A stretch of 64,000 nucleotides of DNA from Stenotrophomonas_A sp035629025 (GCA_035629025.1 DASPIU010000059.1:1-64000); one strand, 5' to 3'; positions 26,520 through 35,918 are shown, counted from the stretch's first letter. Notes: generated by a model not told the origin, from the sequence alone. Numbers and translations: made by a program.

Positions 26520-27269
26520 TCAGCCCCGCGCGCCGACCACCATCCCCACGAGCATCAGGATCATCAGGCTCGCCACAGTCACGCTCACCAGAGCGGTGCG
26601 CAGCGCACCAAACGGCTGAGCCCCGACTATCGAGTCCGAGCTCGCATCCCAAAGCGTGGTATTGGTGCTCGTCAGCCGGTTGTACGCGCATATGTGCGTG
26701 ACCAGCGCGATAATCGGCACGCCGACCGCCATGCCCTGCACCAGCACCAGTACCCCGCGTGTCAGCGCAGTCCCGAACGACAGCCGCGCGCCACTGCGTG
26801 CATCCCGCACCTTGAGGCCGAGCAGCAGCCGGCCCGGCGTGCTGCCGAACAAGCTGAGCAGCAATGCCTCCCAGAACAGCCAGCAACCGAACACGACGAT
26901 GAGCGCGACGAAGCTGTTGTCAACCAGCCGTTCAAATCCCTCGGAGGCTTCCGGGGCGATGAGGGCGATGATCAACGCGATGATGAACAGGGGTGGCAAA
27001 CCCATCACCCAGACATCGATCATCTTTGCAAAGTAGCGGCGCCAGGGATGCGCCGTCGTATCCAGACCGGGGCCGAGCGCGACGGTCGTCGCGGGCTCAT
27101 TGAAGGCGACGCGGTAGCTTTGCCAGTCACTCAGGGTGCTTGCCCAGACCTGGGTATACCCGGTCACCACGTCCGCCTGCCGCAGTGCCACCAGCTCTTC
27201 GCGGCTGATGGGCCCCTGGCGGTCGCCGCGAGGGTCAACGTAATACCAGCCACTGTCGCTCTCGACCAT
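26520..27269 (-). CDS. RDD-family membrane protein with N-terminal GYF_2 domain
   Basis: 249 residues from ATG 27269, after AGGGAC. An N-terminal GYF_2 domain (about residues 6-55: GWYYVDPRGDRQGPISREEL) is followed by an RDD domain with about four membrane segments from residue 80 (RRYFAKMIDVWVMGLPPLFIIAL, then GSTPGRLLLGLKVRD). RDD proteins are poorly understood transport or ion-related membrane proteins. No operon partner is evident: the gaps on both sides exceed 110 bases. Confidence 0.83.
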   Translation of the reverse strand: MVESDSGWYYVDPRGDRQGPISREELVALRQADVVTGYTQVWASTLSDWQSYRVAFNEPATTVALGPGLDTTAHPWRRYFAKMIDVWVMGLPPLFIIALIIALIAPEASEGFERLVDNSFVALIVVFGCWLFWEALLLSLFGSTPGRLLLGLKVRDARSGARLSFGTALTRGVLVLVQGMAVGVPIIALVTHICAYNRLTSTNTTLWDASSDSIVGAQPFGALRTALVSVTVASLMILMLVGMVVGARG

Positions 27270-27438
27270 GCTGTCCCTGCTCCCCTGGCAGACCCCGCGC
27301 AATCCAGCGGGGAGATGCACCACCCTGGACCCCCCGGGGCGTTGTGCAAGTCCGCATGGTAAGTGGAGCGCATCCATGCGCTCAAGGGACCCGGCCGGCA
27401 CGGCGGTGGGCCGCAAAGCCTCCGTCCGGCTTGCAGCA

Positions 27439-27864
27439 TCAAGCCAGCTGGATGTCGACCTCAATGTTGCCTCGCGTGGCACGGGAGTACGGACAGGTCT
27501 GATGCGCACGGTCGACTAGCTGCTGTGCCTGCTCGCGATCCAGGCCGGGCAGCGACACGATCAGCGTCGCGGCGAGCGCGTAGGCCGTGTCGTTGTCGAC
27601 CTTGCCCAGGGAAATCGAGGCGTCGACTGCAACGTCCTGCGGCACCTTGATCTTCAGCGCCTGGCCAGCGATCTGCATGGCACCGATGAAGCAGGCCGAC
27701 CAGCCCACGGCGAACAGCTGCTCAGGGTTGGTACCGGGCCGGCCCGACCCGGGCGTGCTCAGCTTGATGTCGAGCGCGCCATCACTGGACTTGCCGCTGC
27801 CTTCGCGGCCGCCGGTGGTGTGGGTCTGGGCGGTGTACAGGACCTTCTCGAGTGAATTGGCCAT
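27439..27864 (-). CDS. ohr: Ohr-type organic hydroperoxide resistance protein
   Basis: 141 residues, the full size of the family. Both redox cysteines are present: SACFIGA (about residue 58) and CPYSRATRGNIEV (about 122), the latter motif marking the Ohr branch over OsmC. The conserved Arg-Glu-Gly and the NPEQLFAVGW segment also match. It reduces lipid and other organic hydroperoxides in the cytoplasm using lipoylated proteins. No OhrR repressor gene lies beside it. The start with MANSLEKVLYTA is the family's usual one, so an upstream in-frame start at 27939 is rejected. Confidence 0.93.
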   Translation of the reverse strand: MANSLEKVLYTAQTHTTGGREGSGKSSDGALDIKLSTPGSGRPGTNPEQLFAVGWSACFIGAMQIAGQALKIKVPQDVAVDASISLGKVDNDTAYALAATLIVSLPGLDREQAQQLVDRAHQTCPYSRATRGNIEVDIQLA

Positions 27865-28158
27865 GCTGTGTTCCTCTGGTTGTAGTGGATGGTGGCGGTG
27901 CAAACGGACGTGAGGCCGCGGGACATCGGCGTCCTGCAAGGCAGGCGCCGCTGCGTGCTGCGCATTCTTGGGAGCTGATGTGCCTCACATGTGTCCGGTG
28001 ACGGAGGCAATGCAACAACTCGTATGCGATTGGCCGCCTGACACGTTCCGGTACAAAGCCCAGATCACACCAAGGACGCCGCGGCGCAGCCATTGCACAA
28101 AGGTGTCGTTCGATACCAAGGCACCATGCCGCAGCGGCGAGAGTTGGCGCTGCGGGGG
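27865..28158. other. gap between kinase and ohr genes
   Basis: About 294 bases between two minus-strand genes. It should hold the ohr promoter. I see no gene, no clear terminator after the kinase and no OhrR-type palindrome. Confidence 0.5.
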
Positions 28159-31100
28159 CTACAACCCCGCTCCCCGGCCCACGCGCCACAACCGCAATCG
28201 CACCAGCGTTCCCTCCCCCGCCCGCGACCGCACCGACAGCCGCGCCCCCAGCAGCCTGGCGCGTTCGCGCATGCCGGTCAGTCCCCAGTGGCCTTCGCGG
28301 GTGCCGCGCGCCAGGACATCCGCGCTTATGCCGCGACCGTCGTCCTGAACTTCCACCACCACGCCCAGCCACCCCTGGCTCACGCGAACACGGATATGCC
28401 TGGCATTGGCATGGCGCACCGCGTTGGCAACCGCCTCGCGCGCAATCCGGTAGACCTCGTCGCGCTCTGGCCCCCGCCAGCGAACCGGCCTGCCGTGGGT
28501 ACTGAACTCGTAGACGAGCTCCGGCGGCATCGCAAGCTGATTGGGCAGATCGCGCAAGGCCGCTTCCAGATCCTGTGGCTCTTCGGCGCGCTGCCGCAGT
28601 TCGCCAATGCGATCACGGCCCTGCACCAGCCCGGCATTGGCTTTGCGTACCGCGCGGGAAAGCCCGGCCTTGGCCGCCTCGCCGTCTCCGCGTTCGAGCC
28701 GGCCGCGCGCCGCATCGACCAGGAACACCAACGCCTGCATGGATTGCAGCAGCGTATCGTGCAGGTCGCGGGCTATGCGCTCACGTTCGACGATGCGGGC
28801 GCGGTAGACGCGCTGCAAACCTGCCCGCGCAATCGCCACCCGCCAGCGCACCAGCCACCACACCAGCAGTAGCGCCACCACCGCGCAGGCCAGCGCGAAC
28901 CACCAGGTTTGCCAGAACGCAGGCGGCACCTTGAAAGCCAAAATGGTTTCCGGCCCAGTCCATGCCTGCGCCGCGTTGCTGGCCATCAGCCGGAAGCGAT
29001 AGCGGCCAGGTGCCAGGCGGCTATACAGCGCCTGACGTCGTGCGCCGGCATCCTGCCAGTCATCATCCAGTCCATCGAGACGGTAGCGGAACCGGGTCTG
29101 CTCCGGCTGGCCCAGAAACGGCGCCGTGTAGTCGATGCGCAGGTCGCGACTGCCGACCGGAACGGTCAACGATGGAACGAGCGGTTGCGCCTGCTCGTCC
29201 GCATGCAGCGCCAGGATCACGGGCGCTGTAGACGGTCGGGTATTGCCATGATCGAGTTGTCGCGGATCGATCCAATGCACGCCCTGACTGGTTGCGAACC
29301 AGACGCGGCCTTGACCATCGGCCGCCGCGACTGGCGAGGCGCCGCTCTGCTCCGCCGCGCCGCGCAGACCATCGCGGACCCCGAAGCGCTCGAAGGCGAC
29401 GTGATAACCCGGGTCCGCGCGCCAGCGCGCCATCTCCGCGGCGGGCACCCGGGTGACGCCGGGGCGTCCGATCAACCACGCTTCGCCATCGGCCAGCATG
29501 ACGATGCCGGCCGTACGCTCGAAGGTTTCGCCATCGCGGCCGAGCAGGCGCTCGAACCTCTCGCCGATGCGCGCGGCCACACCTTGCACGCCACCGATCC
29601 ATAACTCCCCTTTCCAGGCGCGCAGCACCGCAATGCGGCCGACGCCTGGCCCGCCCTCATCAAGATCACGGCGCACACCGCGCTCAAACACGCGGATTGT
29701 CTGGCCGGCGTCGGACCAGATGCGGCCCTGTGCATCCTCGGCCACTGCACGCGGCGTGGTGCCGGCGGCCATGCCGTACTTGGCGTTCTGCGCCTCCCAC
29801 TGTCCCTGATGCAGGCGCAGCAGTCCGCCGTTGACCTTGCTCACCCACAGACCGCCCTCGCGGTCGCTGGCCAGGGTGACGATCCGCCCTCTGCCGGCGA
29901 CTTCGGGAGGCAACGCAACCGGCTGCAGCCGATCGCCTGCGCTGCGCCACAACCCGCCGCCGGCATCACCGACCCATAGGGTGCCAGTGCCGTCGCGATG
30001 CAGCGCGGTGACACCAGCGTCCGCACCCGCAACTTCCTGCACGATCGCCCCCGTCGCCTGATCGGCATCCGCGGTGACGCGCATCGGCCCCTGGTCCGGG
30101 TTGCCGGCCCAGATATGACCAGCGACATCGGCCTCGATGGAAAAGGCCTGATCGCGACGGGGCAACTGGATCGCGGCCAGCGCGTTTGCGCGGAAACGAT
30201 CCAGCCCATTGGCCGTTCCCGCCCAGAGGTTGCCTTCGCGGTCTTCAAACAGCGTCCACACCACCTCTGAAGTCAGACCCTGCGCGGTGCCGAAATGCTC
30301 CGGCGATGGCGCGACGTGGCCCGGCTCCGGCGAATGCAGCGTGATCGGATCGCGTACGCGCGCAATTCCATCGGCCGATGCGAGCCACATCACCCCATCA
30401 CGATCGAAACGGAGGCCGGCGCCTCGGAAGTCCGCGGCAAGCCAGCTGACGGTGGCGCCGGCCGGTCCAGCTGCTGCTTTCGCCTGTGCCAGCGGGCGTG
30501 CGCCCCACTCGTCCACGGCCCACAGCGTGCCGTCCGGCGCCTGGCCGAAGAAGGGCTCGGCGATGGATTGCGGGACAACCTCGAACCGCTTCGCGCCGGG
30601 CGCCAGGTGCGCGATGCCGGCTTGCGCCGCGTTCGCAAAGGCGACCCACACCCCCTTGTCGCGATCGATGAACAAGCGCTGCGGCGACCAGTCTGGACCA
30701 AAGCCCAGATCGGCGGAGCTCTGCCAGGTATCGGTGGCGGGATCCAGGTGCACGATCGTGGTCGCTGTCGCCGCCCACAACCGCCCGGCGGCATCACGGC
30801 CAAAGCCGATCACCGAACCAACCGGCACGTCGTCGCGCTGATACTCGTAGTTCGCCGGACGTGGCCCGATGCGGCTCATGCCGCCGCTGACGTAGCCGAT
30901 CCAGAGGCTGCCGTCCTCGTCCACGAACAGGTTGAGGATGTCGTCATCGACGATGGGCTTGCCGCCGATCCGGGTGATCCGCTCAAAACGCAGCCCGTCG
31001 AACCGGTACAGCCCCTGGCGCGATCCCAGCCAGAGAAATCCGTCCGGCGTCTGCGCGATCGACATGACTTGCGCCGGCGCGCCCTGGTCGGGAGTCCAGC

Positions 31101-31263
31101 GGTCGTGCCGCAATTGCGACAGCGCCCGATCAGGCGCAAGCGCCTGCGCCGCGGCGCCCCACCCCAGCAGGACCAGGATGAAGCCAAGCCGCAGCAGGCC
31201 GCGCAGCCCCCCATGCGGCGGACCAGAGCGGCGGAACGGCACAACAGGGACCGAAGCGGCCAT
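28159..31263 (-). CDS. sensor histidine kinase with two-component propeller (Reg_prop) sensor
   Basis: 1034 residues. After a signal segment (to about 42) come many propeller blades (about 45-690) of the form APAQVMSIAQTPDGFLWLGSRQGLYRFDG, then a Y_Y_Y domain (about 700-775), one membrane segment (about 788-812) and the kinase core. The HisKA_3 box is RIARDLHDTLLQ (His about 837), followed by REAVANAVRHANA (N box, about 946) and DDGRGIS (G box, about 974). The periplasmic propeller senses an extracytoplasmic ligand. It is an orphan by position, but a NarL-type regulator (33446-34069) lies two transcription units away and is the probable partner. It diverges from the 31490-33424 operon. Confidence 0.92.
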   Translation of the reverse strand: MAASVPVVPFRRSGPPHGGLRGLLRLGFILVLLGWGAAAQALAPDRALSQLRHDRWTPDQGAPAQVMSIAQTPDGFLWLGSRQGLYRFDGLRFERITRIGGKPIVDDDILNLFVDEDGSLWIGYVSGGMSRIGPRPANYEYQRDDVPVGSVIGFGRDAAGRLWAATATTIVHLDPATDTWQSSADLGFGPDWSPQRLFIDRDKGVWVAFANAAQAGIAHLAPGAKRFEVVPQSIAEPFFGQAPDGTLWAVDEWGARPLAQAKAAAGPAGATVSWLAADFRGAGLRFDRDGVMWLASADGIARVRDPITLHSPEPGHVAPSPEHFGTAQGLTSEVVWTLFEDREGNLWAGTANGLDRFRANALAAIQLPRRDQAFSIEADVAGHIWAGNPDQGPMRVTADADQATGAIVQEVAGADAGVTALHRDGTGTLWVGDAGGGLWRSAGDRLQPVALPPEVAGRGRIVTLASDREGGLWVSKVNGGLLRLHQGQWEAQNAKYGMAAGTTPRAVAEDAQGRIWSDAGQTIRVFERGVRRDLDEGGPGVGRIAVLRAWKGELWIGGVQGVAARIGERFERLLGRDGETFERTAGIVMLADGEAWLIGRPGVTRVPAAEMARWRADPGYHVAFERFGVRDGLRGAAEQSGASPVAAADGQGRVWFATSQGVHWIDPRQLDHGNTRPSTAPVILALHADEQAQPLVPSLTVPVGSRDLRIDYTAPFLGQPEQTRFRYRLDGLDDDWQDAGARRQALYSRLAPGRYRFRLMASNAAQAWTGPETILAFKVPPAFWQTWWFALACAVVALLLVWWLVRWRVAIARAGLQRVYRARIVERERIARDLHDTLLQSMQALVFLVDAARGRLERGDGEAAKAGLSRAVRKANAGLVQGRDRIGELRQRAEEPQDLEAALRDLPNQLAMPPELVYEFSTHGRPVRWRGPERDEVYRIAREAVANAVRHANARHIRVRVSQGWLGVVVEVQDDGRGISADVLARGTREGHWGLTGMRERARLLGARLSVRSRAGEGTLVRLRLWRVGRGAGL

Positions 31264-31370
31264 TGGCGCGTCACAAAGTCAGAGGGAGTGCCGGCGATCT
31301 CCCCCGCCGGGATGAACGGCCAGGAGTATGGCCCAGCAGCTGAGCCACCGCAGCCCCTGCAACCTCGGCC

Positions 31371-31414
31371 CATCCCCCAAATGGTGGACGGGCGAGCAAC
31401 CGTTCCCCGCGATG
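31371..31414 (+). promoter_or_regulatory. duplicated promoter element, copy 1
   Basis: CATCCCCCAAATGGTGGAC followed by a GAGCAACCGTTCCC block, nearly identical to 34140-34183. A second conserved patch GATGCTGG occurs at 31435 and again at 34203. Copy 1 begins 119 bases before the first isochorismatase-type gene. The two copies are the likely binding sites of the NarL-type regulator encoded between them. Confidence 0.65.
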
Positions 31415-31489
31415 TTGCCCAGGCATCACCGACGGATGCTGGACGTGGAAGCCAGCCCCCACGTCACTCCCCATCAGAAGGACTTCGCC

Positions 31490-32101
31490 ATGACTTCATA
31501 TTCCGCCGCGCGCGATCCGGTCGCCGATCACCTGCTCACACCCGCCAATGCCGCCGTGGTGATCATCGATTTCCAGCCGGTGCAGGTGAGCTCGATCGCC
31601 TCGCGCGACAAACGCCAGCTGGTCGCCAACATCACCGCGCTGGCGCGCATCGCCAAGCTCTATGGTCTGCCGACGGTGCTTTCGTCGGTGAATGTTTCCA
31701 CCGGGCGCAACCAGCCGACCATCCACCAGCTGACCGAGGTGCTTGCCGGCGTTCCGATCATCGACCGCACCTCGATCAATGCCTGGGAAGACCAGGATTT
31801 CGTCGCTGCGGTGAAGGCGACCGGCCGCAACAAGCTGATCATGGCTGCGCTGTGGACGGAAGTGTGCCTGGTCCATCCCGCGCTGGACGCCATCAAAGAA
31901 GGCTTCGAGGTGTATCCGGTGGTCGATGCCTGCGGCGGCACCTCGCTGGAAGCGCATGACGCCGCTCTCGCTCGTCTCCTGCAGGCCGGCGCCAGGCCGA
32001 CCAGTTGGGTGCAGTTGATCTGCGAGCTGCAGCGCGACTGGAATCGGCAGGCCACCGTGCCCGGCTTTGCCGAGATTCTTTTCGCCGTGGAAGGTCATTG
32101 A
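31490..32101 (+). CDS. isochorismatase-family cysteine hydrolase (YcaC-like)
   Basis: 203 residues from ATG 31490, after AGAAGGA. Typical features: VVIIDFQ (catalytic Asp, about residue 26), RTSINAWED with the Lys/Asn region, and MAALWTEVCLVHPAL with the nucleophilic Cys (about 126). It matches the YcaC-like branch of unknown substrate. It is first in an operon with a secreted cupin (gap 31) and a short-chain dehydrogenase (gap 5). A second isochorismatase-type gene with the same promoter element lies at 34250. Confidence 0.86.
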   Translation: MTSYSAARDPVADHLLTPANAAVVIIDFQPVQVSSIASRDKRQLVANITALARIAKLYGLPTVLSSVNVSTGRNQPTIHQLTEVLAGVPIIDRTSINAWEDQDFVAAVKATGRNKLIMAALWTEVCLVHPALDAIKEGFEVYPVVDACGGTSLEAHDAALARLLQAGARPTSWVQLICELQRDWNRQATVPGFAEILFAVEGH

Positions 32102-32132
32102 GCTGCCGATATCGACAACCGGATAAATCCGC

Positions 32133-32624
32133 ATGAACAAGCTGATGATTTTCTTCCTGGCCCTGTTTGCAACTGCCGCGCATGCGCAGCAGGCCAACAT
32201 CCCCGCGTTCTCGGACAACTACGCCAAGACCCCTGCCGAACTTGCGACCATCCCCGCCACCGGTGGCGCCGGCGGCTCCGGCAATGCCAAGGTGCAGGTC
32301 GTCACCCTGCTTGGCGATCCTTCGCGGCCGGGACCTTATAGCCAACTGCTGCGCGTGGCGCCCCACGCCTCCATCCCCGCGCATCATCACGCTGGTGACC
32401 GTGCGGCGACGGTGTTGTCGGGCACTTGGCAGTTCGGCTACGGGGACAAATTCGACGCGAGTAAACTCAAGACGCTTTCCGCCGGTTCGGTCTACACCGA
32501 GCCTGCGAACATGCCGCACTTCGCCCGAACCGGCGACGAGGCAGTTACCGTCCTCATCACTGGCTTCGGGCCCACGGATACGCTCTACGAAAACCCAGCC
32601 GATACCCCACACGCGAGGCACTGA
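32133..32624 (+). CDS. secreted cupin-domain protein
   Basis: 163 residues with a clear signal peptide (MNKLMIFFLALFATAAHAQ). The cupin core has the metal-binding motif IPAHHHAGDRAATVLSGTW (His-His-His near residue 88) and a second His in NMPHFARTGDE. No fused enzyme domain. Such proteins bind a metal and may be oxygenases or isomerases of small molecules in the periplasm. It sits between an isochorismatase-like hydrolase and a dehydrogenase and is co-transcribed with both. Confidence 0.84.
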   Translation: MNKLMIFFLALFATAAHAQQANIPAFSDNYAKTPAELATIPATGGAGGSGNAKVQVVTLLGDPSRPGPYSQLLRVAPHASIPAHHHAGDRAATVLSGTWQFGYGDKFDASKLKTLSAGSVYTEPANMPHFARTGDEAVTVLITGFGPTDTLYENPADTPHARH

Positions 32625-32629
32625 GCACC

Positions 32630-33424
32630 ATGAAGATCGACCTGACCCACAGGACCGCCATCGTCACCGGCTCGACGGCCGGCATTGGACTGGCCATTGC
32701 CAACGACCTGGCCGCCGCCGGCGCCCAGGTCACCCTCACCGGACGTACCCAGGCGCGCGTGGACGCCGCGATCGCCGCCATTGCCGGCAACGTTCCCCAT
32801 GCGCAGCTGACCGGCGTTGCCGCCGACCTGGGCACGCGCCAGGGCGCGCAGGCTCTGATTGATGCGGTGCCGGTGACCGATATCCTGGTCAACAATCTCG
32901 GCATCTTCGAGCCCAAAGGCTTCTTCGATATTCCGGACGAAGACTGGATGCGGTTCTTCGAGGTCAACGTCCTGAGCGGCGTTCGCCTGGCCCGGCATTA
33001 CGCGCCAGGGATGGCACGGCGTGGCTGGGGCCGCATCCAGTTCATTTCCAGCGAATCAGGCGTGCAGATTCCGGCGGAAATGGTGCATTACGGCACCACG
33101 AAGACGGCGCAGCTGGCGGTATCGCGCGGCCTGGCCGAATCACTGGCCGGTACCGGCGTGACCGTCAACGCGATCCTGCCCGGGCCCACGCTGTCCGAAG
33201 GCGTTGGCGACTTCTTCGGCAAGATCGCGGCGGAAAAAGGCACCTCGCTGGCCGAGGTCGAACGCGACTTCATTGCCACGCATCGCCCTACTTCGCTGAT
33301 CCAGCGCCTGGCATCGGTGGACGAAGTGGCCAACCTCAGTGTCTATCTGGCCTCGGACCAGGCTTCGGCCACGACCGGCGCGGCAATGCGCGTGGATGGC
33401 GGCGTGGTGCGCTCGGTCGTCTGA
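32630..33424 (+). CDS. short-chain dehydrogenase/reductase (SDR)
   Basis: 264 residues. It has the Rossmann glycine motif TGSTAGIGLAIA (about residues 13-24), NNLG in place of NNAG (about 88), and the catalytic set Ser (ISSESG), Tyr-x-x-x-Lys (YGTTKTAQ, about 156-160). The C-terminal end reads RVDGGVVRSVV, the usual SDR finish. It is the last gene of the operon, starting 5 bases after the cupin stop. It probably oxidises or reduces the product of the two preceding enzymes; substrate unknown. Confidence 0.9.
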   Translation: MKIDLTHRTAIVTGSTAGIGLAIANDLAAAGAQVTLTGRTQARVDAAIAAIAGNVPHAQLTGVAADLGTRQGAQALIDAVPVTDILVNNLGIFEPKGFFDIPDEDWMRFFEVNVLSGVRLARHYAPGMARRGWGRIQFISSESGVQIPAEMVHYGTTKTAQLAVSRGLAESLAGTGVTVNAILPGPTLSEGVGDFFGKIAAEKGTSLAEVERDFIATHRPTSLIQRLASVDEVANLSVYLASDQASATTGAAMRVDGGVVRSVV

Positions 33425-33445
33425 GCGGGCACGCCGCGCGGGCGG

Positions 33446-34069
33446 TCAATCGTCGAGCCGCACCAGGCCCCGGCGCAGCGCGATCTGCAGCGCCTCGGTG
33501 CGGTTGCCGGCATCGATCTTCTCGAAGATGCGGGTGAGGTGCGTCTTGACCGTCTCGGTCGAGATGCCCATCTCGTTGGCGATCCGCTTGTTCTCCCAGC
33601 CGCGGGCCAGTGCCGCGAGGATGGTGAGCTCGCGCGCAGTCAATGCCTCTTCGCCAATGTGCCGGGATATCTCCTGCGACACCTCGTTGGACACGCAGCG
33701 TTTGCCCTGCGCGATCCTGCGCAGCGCTTCGATCAGTTCGCCCCGTAGCGAGCTCTTCAGCAGGTAGCCATACGCACCGGCCGCCATCGCCTCGCGCGCG
33801 TTGCCGTCGCCGCCATAAGTGGTCAGCACCGCCACCTTGGCCGCGGGAAACTCCGCGCGCAGGCGGCGGATGAACTCGATGCCGTTGCAGCCCGGCATCT
33901 GCAGGTCCACCAGCACCACATCCGGCAGCAGCTGGCGGAACTGTTCAAGGCCGCTTTCGACGTCACCGACTTCGCCTACCACGGCCAGGTCCGGCTCGAC
34001 CTCCAGCATCGCACGGATGCCCTCGCGCACCAGCGGGTGATCGTCGATGGTCAGTATCCGGATGGTCAC
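33446..34069 (-). CDS. NarL/FixJ-type response regulator
   Basis: 207 residues from GTG 34069. The receiver domain has DD (about 9-10), the phosphorylated Asp in VLVDLQMPG (about 55) and the Lys in LLKSS (about 105). The LuxR-type helix-turn-helix is ALTARELTILAALARGWENKRIANEM in outline (about 142-205). It lies between two plus-strand transcription units that share a promoter element, and downstream of neither, so it most likely controls both. The probable kinase is the propeller sensor at 28159-31263. Confidence 0.9.
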   Translation of the reverse strand: MTIRILTIDDHPLVREGIRAMLEVEPDLAVVGEVGDVESGLEQFRQLLPDVVLVDLQMPGCNGIEFIRRLRAEFPAAKVAVLTTYGGDGNAREAMAAGAYGYLLKSSLRGELIEALRRIAQGKRCVSNEVSQEISRHIGEEALTARELTILAALARGWENKRIANEMGISTETVKTHLTRIFEKIDAGNRTEALQIALRRGLVRLDD

Positions 34070-34139
34070 CGCAGCTCCGCTACGCCCGCTCTGTGGGTTT
34101 GCCGCGGCAATGTACCGCAATCCAGGGCCGCCAAAGCGG

Positions 34140-34183
34140 CATCCCCCAAATGGTTGACAGCCGGGCAACCGTTCCCTGCGACG
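34140..34183 (+). promoter_or_regulatory. duplicated promoter element, copy 2
   Basis: ATCCCCCAAATGGTTGAC followed by GGGCAACCGTTCCC, matching 31371-31414 over about 42 bases with few changes, with GATGCTGG downstream at the same relative place. It begins 110 bases before the second isochorismatase-type gene. Confidence 0.65.
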
Positions 34184-34249
34184 CCGCGGCGCTTCGACCA
34201 GCCGATGCTGGTGTCGAGGGCGCCCATGGCACGCGCCCGAGGAGCTGCC

Positions 34250-34891
34250 ATGGATTCGCTCGGACCGGTCTACCCGCAAGGCCACACCGCCCTGCTGCTG
34301 GTGGACCCCTACAACGATTTCCTGTCCGAGGGCGGCAAGTTCTGGCCGCGCCTGGCCGAAGTTGCCAGCGCCACCGATCTGCTGCCCAATCTGCGCCGCA
34401 TCCGGCAGGCGATCCGCTGTGCCCGCTGGCCGCTGTTCTTCGTGCCGCACCACCGCGCCAAACCGAACGATTTCGACCGCTGGCAGCACCCCACGCCCTA
34501 CCAGCAGATGGCCTCGCAGGCGCAGGCCTTCCTCAAGAACAGCTGGGGCGGCCAATGGCATCCGGACTTCACCCCCGAGCCTGGCGATACCGTGGCCAAG
34601 GAGCACTGGGGCGCCAATGGCTTCCTCAGCACGGATCTCGACCTGCTGCTCAAGCAGCAGCGCATCAGCCATGTCGTGGTGGTCGGCCTGATCGCCAACA
34701 CCTGCATTGAAGCCACCGCCCGCCACGCCAGCGAGCTCGGCTACCACGTCACGCTCGTGACCGATGCCACCGCCGCGCTCAGCCACGACGCCATGTTCTA
34801 CGCGCACGAAATCAACGGGCCGACCTATGCCCATGCACTGCTGACCACGCGCGAGTTCCTGGCGCGCGTGCCCTTCACCACCGACCCATGA
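34250..34891 (+). CDS. isochorismatase-family cysteine hydrolase
   Basis: 213 residues from ATG 34250, with GGAG directly before. Catalytic Asp in LLLVDPYNDF (about residue 19), Lys in AKEHWGANGF (about 122) and the nucleophilic Cys in GLIANTCIEATARHA (about 154) give the full triad of the family. It differs in sequence from the YcaC-like protein at 31490 but shares the promoter element. It forms an operon with a secreted alpha/beta hydrolase (gap 22). Confidence 0.88.
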   Translation: MDSLGPVYPQGHTALLLVDPYNDFLSEGGKFWPRLAEVASATDLLPNLRRIRQAIRCARWPLFFVPHHRAKPNDFDRWQHPTPYQQMASQAQAFLKNSWGGQWHPDFTPEPGDTVAKEHWGANGFLSTDLDLLLKQQRISHVVVVGLIANTCIEATARHASELGYHVTLVTDATAALSHDAMFYAHEINGPTYAHALLTTREFLARVPFTTDP

Positions 34892-34913
34892 TCCGTTCCC
34901 GACGAGGTGTCCC

Positions 34914-35837
34914 ATGAAATCGCTGCTGCTTTCCTTCCGCCACGCCGCCATCGCCTTGCTGGCGCTGCTGGCGGTCTCCACGGCCCATGCGGCCAACGAC
35001 CCGATCCAGAGCCATAGCGCCGAGGTCAATGGCGTCACCCTGCATTATCTGCAGGCTGGCCACGGCAGCGGCACGCCCGTGGTACTGCTGCACGGCTACG
35101 CCGAAACCAGCCACATGTGGCGACCACTGATGAAGGAACTGGCCGGCAGCCGCGTGGTGATCGCACCGGATCTGCGCGGCGCCGGTTCGTCGTCCAAGCC
35201 GGAAGGCGGCTACGACAAGAAGACCATGGCCCAGGACATCCACGCGCTGGTGCAGTCGCTGGGCTATCCCAAGGTCAGAATCGTCGGCCATGACATCGGC
35301 CTGATGGTCGCCTACGCCTACGCGGCCCAGTACCCGGACCAGGTCGAGAGCGTGGTGCTGATGGATGCCTTCCTGCCCGGCGTCGGTGACTGGACCAAGG
35401 TCTGGCTGCTGCGCGATCTCTGGCATTTCCACTTCTACGGAGAAGTGCCGCTGAAGCTGGTCGATGGACGCGAACGCACCTACTTCGAGCACTTCTGGAA
35501 CGACTTTGCCGCCGATCGCGCGCATTCGGTCCCCGAGGCGGACCGGCAGTTCTACGCCGCGCAGTACGCCCAGCCCGGCGGCATGCGGGCCGGCTTTGAA
35601 TACTTCCGCAGTTTCCAGCAGGACGCCAAGGACTTTGCCGGCTTCGCCAGGACGCCGCTGCACATGCCGATGCTGGTGCTGTCCGGCGAAAAGGCCAGCG
35701 GCCAGTTCCTGATCGATCAGGCGCGGCTGGTCGATACGAATGTCCAGGGCGTCATCGTCAAGGGCTCGGGTCACTGGCTGATGGAAGAGGCGCCGCAGCA
35801 GACGATTCCGGCGCTGGTGGCCTTCCTCGGCAAGTAA
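34914..35837 (+). CDS. secreted alpha/beta hydrolase, epoxide-hydrolase / haloalkane-dehalogenase type
   Basis: 307 residues with a signal peptide (to about 27, AHAAN). HGYAETSHMW is the oxyanion region and GHDIG (about 124-128) places an Asp, not Ser, at the nucleophile, which is the mark of epoxide hydrolases and haloacetate dehalogenases. The His is in GSGHWLMEEAP (about 289). It would act in the periplasm. Together with the isochorismatase-like enzyme it forms the second unit of the two-component regulated set. Confidence 0.88.
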   Translation: MKSLLLSFRHAAIALLALLAVSTAHAANDPIQSHSAEVNGVTLHYLQAGHGSGTPVVLLHGYAETSHMWRPLMKELAGSRVVIAPDLRGAGSSSKPEGGYDKKTMAQDIHALVQSLGYPKVRIVGHDIGLMVAYAYAAQYPDQVESVVLMDAFLPGVGDWTKVWLLRDLWHFHFYGEVPLKLVDGRERTYFEHFWNDFAADRAHSVPEADRQFYAAQYAQPGGMRAGFEYFRSFQQDAKDFAGFARTPLHMPMLVLSGEKASGQFLIDQARLVDTNVQGVIVKGSGHWLMEEAPQQTIPALVAFLGK

Positions 35838-35853
35838 TGCGTCGCATGCTGGC

Positions 35854-35890
35854 AAAAAAACAGAGGGCCCGGCAGCAACGCCGGGCCCTC
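35854..35890. terminator. bidirectional Rho-independent terminator
   Basis: An 11-bp perfect stem GAGGGCCCGGC / GCCGGGCCCTC (35863-35873 with 35880-35890) lies between convergent genes. On the minus strand it is followed by a run of seven T (35854-35860), a strong terminator for the autotransporter gene. On the plus strand the tail CTTTGCTTTCC is weaker. Confidence 0.88.
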
Positions 35891-35918
35891 CTTTGCTTTC
35901 CTTTGTGCCCCGCTACCG

